Below, piece after piece: positions 59,388 through 64,000 of a stretch of DNA of 64,000 nt. The notes below the pieces were generated by a model. The model searched no databases. It saw only the letters and a list, made by a program, of their open reading frames with translations, and was not told where the DNA came from. The stretch comes from Palsa-504 sp963819785 (GTDB lineage Bacteria > Actinomycetota > Actinomycetes > Streptosporangiales > Streptosporangiaceae): positions 62,001 through 126,000 of the forward strand of contig CAWFXW010000013.1 of assembly GCA_963819785.1 (NCBI GenBank), written 5' to 3'. Every line of letters begins with the position of its first letter. Within the stretch, counting starts at the first letter, position 1. The position numbers and the translations under genes are program-made.

Positions 59388-59411
59388 TCAGTTCCAGGTC
59401 GTGGTACGCAT
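59388..59411 (-). CDS. Heptapeptide ORF MRTTTWN, copy 1
   Basis: ATG plus six codons and TGA encode MRTTTWN. A GGAAGGA sequence lies about 12 nt upstream, somewhat far. It shares M-R-x-x-x-W-x with the MRNDKWT array and lies upstream of the second GGDEF gene on the opposite strand. Confidence 0.5.
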   Translation of the reverse strand: MRTTTWN

Positions 59412-59489
59412 GATGGCGTCCGTCCTTCCGTGTTCCACGTTGCCGTTAAGGCGGTTGTGAACTGTGATGAATAAGCGCAAATAAGGGCT

Positions 59490-59513
59490 TCAGTTCCAGG
59501 TCGTGGTACGCAC
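59490..59513 (-). CDS. Heptapeptide ORF (M)RTTTWN, copy 2, GTG start
   Basis: GTG plus the same six codons and TGA as the copy 102 nt further on, with AGAGGAG 5 nt upstream. The coding part is identical apart from the start codon, while the sequences between copies differ. The same frame is open further upstream, so it could also be the end of a longer frame, but the Shine-Dalgarno favours this start. Confidence 0.52.
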   Translation of the reverse strand: MRTTTWN

Positions 59514-59724
59514 GATGGCTCCTCTCGGCGGACGGTTACTCCAAGTCAAGTCGCGGAGCATAGCGGATGACAAAGAACAACGGGTATGTAATTCGGAAAT
59601 GTCCGGCATCTCCGCTACGCCACCTGCAACCGTAAGCTTTCCGTTATCAGTTACTAACTCTGAGTAACGATCACGGGCAAGAAATAACCTCGTTGAGTAG
59701 TCGAATTTTGACGTTCGGCAGCCG

Positions 59725-61209
59725 ATGTCGCGACAATCCGGGACACTAGGTGATACGTGTCGCCCCCCACACAGGTTCAAGGTGCTCGTGGCTGCCAAAC
59801 AGACGCCGGTTCGCTCGATCCACGAGCGAGGCAACGGGGTCCGGGCCTGGCCGGTCTGGAAGGTTCGGGACTGGCCGATCTGGACGCTTCCGGCCTGGCC
59901 GCGTGTCTTCGTCATCGCCGTCGTGCTCGCGGATGCCGTTGTCCTGGCGCTGGCGGCCACCTCGGCCGTCCTTAGCCCCCGCGACCTGTTGCTGTTCGCG
60001 GGGTTGCTGGCGTGCAGCGCGGCCACCTTCGAGCTGACCCGGCGCCTCGGCGAGAACGCCGGCATGGCCAAGGACGTCTACGCGACCTGGGAACTGCCCG
60101 CGGCCCTGCTGCTGCCGCTGATCTATGTGCCGCTGCTGCCGATCGTCCGGATGGCCCTGACCCAGTGGCGGATCAAGCGCGCCCCCGTGTACCGGAGAGT
60201 GTTCAGCGCGGCCGCCGTCGGGCTGAGCTATTTCGCCGCCGCCCTCACCTTTCACGGCCTGATCCGGCTCGCATCCGGAGCGCAGGCCCATCCGGCCAGC
60301 CACGCCCTGGCCTGGATGCTGATCGCCGCGGTCTGCGCGGCCGTGCAGTGGACCATCAACCAGATCCTGATCTGGACCGCGATCAAGGGCTCCAATCCCG
60401 GCGAGCGAATCCGCAACCAGGTCTTCGCCCGCGAGAACATATACAACGACGTGACCGAGCTGTGCGTGGCCGTGATCGTGACGTTCTGCGTGGCCAGCAG
60501 CATGATCGCGCTGATCTTCGCGTTTCCCTTCATCACCTTGCTGCAGCGGTCCGTGCGCCACGCCGGGCTCGTCCAGGACTCGCAGGTCGACGCCAAGACC
60601 GGCCTGCTGAACGCCGCCACCTGGGAGCGTCAGGCCACCACCGAGCTCACCCGCGCCGTCCGCACCAAGAGTCCCCTGGCCATCGCCATGGTGGACATCG
60701 ACCGGTTCAAGGTCATCAACGACACCTACGGGCATCTCGTGGGTGACCAGGTGCTCAAGGAGATCTCGCGCACGCTCACCAGCCTGCTGCGCGACTACGA
60801 CCTGGCCGGCCGGTTCGGCGGCGAGGAATTCTCCCTGCTCCTGCCCCAGACCAAGGCCGTCTACGCGTTCCGGATCGCCGAACGGATCCGGTCCAACATC
60901 GCCGCGATGTCGATCATCGCGCCGGGCGCCGTCGGCGGGGAACACGTGCAGGTGACGGTCTCGATCGGGGTGGCCGCGCTGGACGCCGGGACCGACCGCA
61001 CGTTTTCCCAGCTGATGTCGGCGGCCGACGCCGCGCTGTACCGGGCCAAGGGCGGCGGCCGCGATCAGGTGCAGATGATCAGTACCACCCGCGGCCTGAG
61101 CGCGATCAGCGGGGCGTCCGGCGGCATCAGCGGAACGGCCCGCGATGAGCAGGCCCCGGCCGAGCCGAGCGTCTTCCGCCGCAGCCTGACCAACGCCGCT
61201 AACCGGTAG
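59725..61209 (+). CDS. Membrane diguanylate cyclase (GGDEF domain), paralogue
   Basis: A 494-residue paralogue of the 57844 protein with the same layout: VRDWPIWTLPAWPRVFVIAVV start segment, about six membrane helices, then the GGDEF domain (DAKTGLLNAATWERQ, VDIDRFKVINDTYGHLVGD, RDYD I-site, GGEEF at residues 365-369, VSIGVAALDAG). The start is uncertain: ATG 59725 or a GTG at 59785/59791, the latter nearer the paralogue's start. The two cyclases probably arose by duplication together with the upstream peptide locus. Confidence 0.92.
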   Translation: MSRQSGTLGDTCRPPHRFKVLVAAKQTPVRSIHERGNGVRAWPVWKVRDWPIWTLPAWPRVFVIAVVLADAVVLALAATSAVLSPRDLLLFAGLLACSAATFELTRRLGENAGMAKDVYATWELPAALLLPLIYVPLLPIVRMALTQWRIKRAPVYRRVFSAAAVGLSYFAAALTFHGLIRLASGAQAHPASHALAWMLIAAVCAAVQWTINQILIWTAIKGSNPGERIRNQVFARENIYNDVTELCVAVIVTFCVASSMIALIFAFPFITLLQRSVRHAGLVQDSQVDAKTGLLNAATWERQATTELTRAVRTKSPLAIAMVDIDRFKVINDTYGHLVGDQVLKEISRTLTSLLRDYDLAGRFGGEEFSLLLPQTKAVYAFRIAERIRSNIAAMSIIAPGAVGGEHVQVTVSIGVAALDAGTDRTFSQLMSAADAALYRAKGGGRDQVQMISTTRGLSAISGASGGISGTARDEQAPAEPSVFRRSLTNAANR

Positions 61210-61627
61210 TGGCGGTGGTTCCCGGGGTCGGCACGGGCAGGACCGCCACGATCGCCACGCTGCCGGTGTGGCACTGGGACGCGTTGCCCGTGCTCAGCAC
61301 CTCCGGGGTGGGATAGCCCTGGCAGGTCCACCCGCCCACCGCGACCGGCGCGCCGCCCCCGTTGCCCTGGACCTGCCCGTCCCTGATCTTGGCCGCGTAC
61401 TCGTTCTCGACCTGTAGCGCTGTGCCGCAGTTCACCGTGCCCTTGGCCACCTTGATGACGACCGGGACGTTCGCCGCGGTGTGCGTGGTGCCGCAACTGG
61501 TGCCCGGCCCGGCGGATGCCGCGGATCCGCAGCCCGCCAGCAGCCCCGAGCCGCTCGCCAGCAGCGCCAGCACGCCGGCCGCGCCGCTTACCCACTGGGC
61601 CGACCGACCTGCCCCCTCCCGCTCCAC
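61199..61627 (-). CDS. Putative lipoprotein of unknown function
   Basis: From GTG 61627 the frame gives 142 residues. A hydrophobic segment ends in a lipobox, ALLASGSGLLAGCGSAASAG, so the mature protein would begin at Cys and be lipid-anchored. The exported part has four further cysteines (SCGTTHTA, NCGTAL, TCQGYPTPE, QCHTG), probably disulfides, and ends in a Thr/Pro-rich tail. The frame extends to 61714, but that would overlap the argC start. Its end overlaps the GGDEF gene end by 11 nt. Family not recognised. Confidence 0.65.
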   Translation of the reverse strand: MEREGAGRSAQWVSGAAGVLALLASGSGLLAGCGSAASAGPGTSCGTTHTAANVPVVIKVAKGTVNCGTALQVENEYAAKIRDGQVQGNGGGAPVAVGGWTCQGYPTPEVLSTGNASQCHTGSVAIVAVLPVPTPGTTATTG

Positions 61628-61654
61628 CTGGTCAAGCCTATGCCCAGCCCATGT

Positions 61655-61684
61655 TGCATATTCATGCGCTATAGTGAATACTAT
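61655..61684. promoter_or_regulatory. Candidate ARG box upstream of argC
   Basis: TGCATATTCATGCG (61655-61668) is close to the actinobacterial ArgR half-palindrome consensus, and ATAGT-GAAT-ACTAT (61671-61684) is a second dyad. Both lie 29-58 nt before the argC start in an AT-rich patch. Repression by arginine-bound ArgR is inferred. Confidence 0.55.
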
Positions 61685-61712
61685 TCCAAAGATTGAAAGG
61701 GGTCGACGGCGC

Positions 61713-62792
61713 ATGGGTGCGACGGTGGCGGTCGCGGGAGCCAGCGGCTACGCGGGCGGTGAGCTGCTCCGCCTGCTGGCGGCCCACCCGGATCTTCAGA
61801 TTGGCCCGGTCGCCGCGCATGGCAGCGCCGGGACCAGCGTTACCGCGCTGCATCCTCAGCTCACCGGCCACCCGGGCCTGCGCGACGCCCTCTTCGTCCC
61901 GGCCGATCCGGCGCTCCTGGCCGACGCCGACCTGCTCTTCACCGCCTTGCCGCACGGGGAATCGGCGCGGCTGGCCGCCGAACTGCCGGCCCAGCTCAAG
62001 ATCGTCGACCTGGCCGCCGACTTCCGGCTGGCCGATCCGCAGGCCTGGGCGCGGTACTACCCGACGCCGTACGCCGGCCACTGGACCTACGGGCTGCCCG
62101 AACTGCCCGGCGCGCGCGCCGCGATCACGGCGTCGGCCCGGGTGGCCGCCCCGGGCTGCTATGCCACCGCGGCGATCCTGGCCCTGGCCCCGCTGGTGGC
62201 GGCCGGCCTGGTCGAGCCGTCCGACATCGTGATCGTCGCCGCCTCCGGCACATCCGGCGCCGGCCGCTCGACTCGCCCGGAGTTGCTGGCCACCGAGGTC
62301 ATGGGGTCGATGTCCGCGTATCAGGTGGCCGGCACGCACCGGCACATCCCCGAAATAGAGCAGAACCTTTCTCCCGAACGGGCCGTGGTTCGTGCGTCCG
62401 CCCCGGTGACACTGTCGTTCACGCCGACGCTCGCCCCGATGCCCCGCGGCATCCTGGCCACCTGCACGGCGCGGCTGACCTCGCAGGAGATGGGCCCGGA
62501 GATGGGCAGGGCGGCGGGATCCGCGCTGCGGGACGCGCTCGGCGCGGCTTACGACGAAGAGCCGTTCGTGCACTTGCTGGCCGAGGGGCGCTGGCCGAGC
62601 ACCGGCCCCACCGCGGGCTCCAACGCCGCCCACCTGCAGGTGGCGGCGGACACGCACGCCGGCCGTGCGATCGCCGTCTGCGCCCTGGACAACCTGGGCA
62701 AGGGCGCGGCCGGCCAGGCCATCCAGATCGCCAACCTCATGCTCGGCCTGCCGGAAACCGCCGGCCTGACCGCCTACGGAGTGAGCCCATGA
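61713..62792 (+). CDS. argC: N-acetyl-gamma-glutamyl-phosphate reductase
   Basis: A 359-residue NADPH-dependent reductase of arginine synthesis. Rossmann motif VAVAGASGYAGGELLRLLAAHP at the N terminus. The catalytic Cys149 lies in VAAPGCYATAAILAL. FRLADPQAWARYYPTPYAG and GTHRHIPEIEQ are family signatures. AAAGGGG lies about 10 nt before the ATG. The stop overlaps the argJ ATG by 4 nt, so argC, argJ and argB form one operon. Confidence 0.96.
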   Translation: MGATVAVAGASGYAGGELLRLLAAHPDLQIGPVAAHGSAGTSVTALHPQLTGHPGLRDALFVPADPALLADADLLFTALPHGESARLAAELPAQLKIVDLAADFRLADPQAWARYYPTPYAGHWTYGLPELPGARAAITASARVAAPGCYATAAILALAPLVAAGLVEPSDIVIVAASGTSGAGRSTRPELLATEVMGSMSAYQVAGTHRHIPEIEQNLSPERAVVRASAPVTLSFTPTLAPMPRGILATCTARLTSQEMGPEMGRAAGSALRDALGAAYDEEPFVHLLAEGRWPSTGPTAGSNAAHLQVAADTHAGRAIAVCALDNLGKGAAGQAIQIANLMLGLPETAGLTAYGVSP

Positions 62793-63940
62793 GCGTCACC
62801 GCCCCGTCCGGGTTCCGGGCCGCCGGAGTGGCAGCCGGCCTGAAGGAGTCCGGCCAGCCCGATGTGGCCGTGGTCCTGAACGACGGGCCGTCCCGCGCCG
62901 CGGCCGCCGTGTTCACCGCCAACCGGGTCCAGGCCGCACCGGTGCTGTGGACCCGCCAGGTGGTCAGCGGCGGGCGGGTCCGGGCCGTGGTGCTCAACTC
63001 GGGCGGGGCCAACGCCTGCACCGGCGCGCCCGGTTTCCATGACACGCACGCCACGGCCGAACACCTGGCCAAGGCGATCGACGACTCGCCGGGCGAGATC
63101 GCCGTCTGCTCGACCGGGCTGATCGGCGAGCGGCTGCCCATGGACAAGCTGCTGCCCGGCGTCGACGCCGCGGTCGCCGCTGTGTCCCGGGCGGGCGGTC
63201 TGTTCGCCGCCGACGCGATCCGGACCACCGACACCGTGGTCAAGATCGCCTTCCGCAGTGTCGCCCCCTGGACCATCGGGGGTATGGCCAAGGGTGCGGG
63301 GATGCTCTCGCCGGCCCTGGCCACCATGCTGTGCGTGCTGACCACCGACGCCGACCTCACCGCCGTCGAGCTGGACGCCGCGCTGCGGTCGGCCGTGGCC
63401 GGGACCTTCGACCGGCTGGACACCGACGGCTGCACGTCCACCAACGACACGGTGCTGCTGATGGCCAGCGGCGCGACCGGAGTTCGCCCTGACCTCGGCG
63501 AGTTCACCGTGACGCTGACCGAAGTGTGCGCCGACCTGGCCCGCCAGCTTCAGCTGGACGCCGAGGGGGCACAGAAGATGATCACCATCGAGGTCATCGG
63601 CGCGGCCAGCGAGAACGATGCCGTCACGGTGGGCCGGGCCGTGGCCCGCAACAATCTGGTCAAATGCGCCATCGGCGGGGAGGACCCCAACTGGGGGCGG
63701 ATCCTGGCCGCGGTCGGGACCACCGACGCGGTCTTCGACCCGGACCGGCTCAACGTGGCCGTCAACGGCGTGTGGGTCTGCCGCCACGGCGCCGCGGGGG
63801 ACGAGCGCGGCAAGGTCGACCTGGCCCCGAAGGACGTCACGATCACCATCGACCTGTCCGCCGGCCCGCAGTCCGCGGTCATCTTGACCACCGACCTGAC
63901 CACCGCCTACGTCCACGAGAATTCGGCCTACTCCACATGA
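62789..63940 (+). CDS. argJ: Bifunctional ornithine acetyltransferase / N-acetylglutamate synthase
   Basis: A 383-residue Ntn-type enzyme that recycles the acetyl group from acetylornithine to glutamate. The self-cleavage site is in KGAGMLSPALATMLC, with the nucleophilic Thr179. The start GFRAAGVAAGLKESGQPDVAVVL, SGGANACTG and the C-terminal GEDPNWGRILAAVG and YVHENSAYST are characteristic. It cannot be told from sequence alone whether it also uses acetyl-CoA. Overlaps argB by 4 nt. Confidence 0.96.
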   Translation: MSVTAPSGFRAAGVAAGLKESGQPDVAVVLNDGPSRAAAAVFTANRVQAAPVLWTRQVVSGGRVRAVVLNSGGANACTGAPGFHDTHATAEHLAKAIDDSPGEIAVCSTGLIGERLPMDKLLPGVDAAVAAVSRAGGLFAADAIRTTDTVVKIAFRSVAPWTIGGMAKGAGMLSPALATMLCVLTTDADLTAVELDAALRSAVAGTFDRLDTDGCTSTNDTVLLMASGATGVRPDLGEFTVTLTEVCADLARQLQLDAEGAQKMITIEVIGAASENDAVTVGRAVARNNLVKCAIGGEDPNWGRILAAVGTTDAVFDPDRLNVAVNGVWVCRHGAAGDERGKVDLAPKDVTITIDLSAGPQSAVILTTDLTTAYVHENSAYST

Positions 63941-64000
63941 CCGTCACGGCAGGACGCGTGGCGGCCGCTTCGGCCAAGGCGTCGACGCTGATCGAGGCAC
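63937..64000 (+). CDS. argB: Acetylglutamate kinase, N-terminal fragment
   Basis: Only the first 21 codons are inside the window, reading MTVTAGRVAAASAKASTLIE. The ATG overlaps the argJ stop. The position after argJ and the AxASTLIEA-like helix fit argB. Identity rests mostly on operon order. Confidence 0.75.
   Translation, partial: MTVTAGRVAAASAKASTLIEA

Noticed and set aside
59490..60071. 193-residue minus-strand ORF ending in RTTTWN
   Set aside because: Most of it lies antisense to the second GGDEF gene and lacks domain character; the internal GTG with AGAGGAG makes a short peptide more likely.

Overview
The window is GC-rich DNA, dense in genes on both strands, from an actinomycete. The markers are actinobacterial: a coenzyme-F420-type luciferase-like oxidoreductase, two DinB/TIGR03086 proteins of the kind common in mycothiol producers, XRE-DUF5753/DUF397 regulator pairs, a DUF222-HNH endonuclease, a ParA-ScpA-ScpB-RluB block and an infC-rpmI-rplT-trmH-pheST block. 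A Streptosporangiales-like soil organism is my inference. No tRNA, rRNA, CRISPR array or complete IS element was seen.

Layout. 1-7.8 kb: end of a SorC-type regulator, phosphotransferase, DinB protein, a frameshifted DinG-type helicase, LCP cell-wall ligase, HAD hydrolase, deaminase. 7.8-14 kb: catabolism (DenD-like dehydrogenase, homogentisate dioxygenase), PaiB-type FMN protein, LLM oxidoreductase, a MarR gene facing a TIGR03086 gene across palindromic operators, amine oxidase. 14-17 kb: a BlaI regulator with an eight-residue repeat tail, a gutted M56 peptidase, and two exported or membrane proteins with related upstream dyads. 17-22.5 kb: YceI, DUF222-HNH, LysM/transglycosylase, Ser/Thr kinase. 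22.6-30 kb: a core block for chromosome organisation and housekeeping (parA, RHH protein, scpA, scpB, rluB, aroH, tyrA, cmk, der). 30-45 kb: regulators and accessory enzymes, including an XRE/DUF397 cluster and a MarR-controlled ABC-2 exporter. 45-53 kb: infC (AUC start and leader attenuator), rpmI, rplT, RNA methyltransferase, histidine kinase, pheS, pheT. 53-57 kb: a 920-residue STAND-like protein with a degenerate P-loop, then an MFS transporter. 57-61 kb: two paralogous membrane GGDEF proteins. 61.7-64 kb: argC-argJ-argB with a candidate ARG box.

The most unusual signal is at 57-59.5 kb. Five tandem 71-bp repeats each carry, on the minus strand, a Shine-Dalgarno sequence and a complete heptapeptide ORF (MRNDKWT). 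A second locus, upstream of the paralogous GGDEF gene, carries two copies of another heptapeptide ORF (MRTTTWN). Both fit M-R-x-x-x-W-x and both lie upstream of and divergent from a membrane GGDEF gene. A peptide-linked cyclic-di-GMP signalling cassette is my hypothesis.

Several genes that should be intact, some of them normally essential (dinG-like, hmgA, tyrA, cmk, one marR, one araC), are broken by single-base shifts in GC-rich runs. This points to sequence or assembly indels more than to real decay, and it affects how frames and ends should be read throughout.
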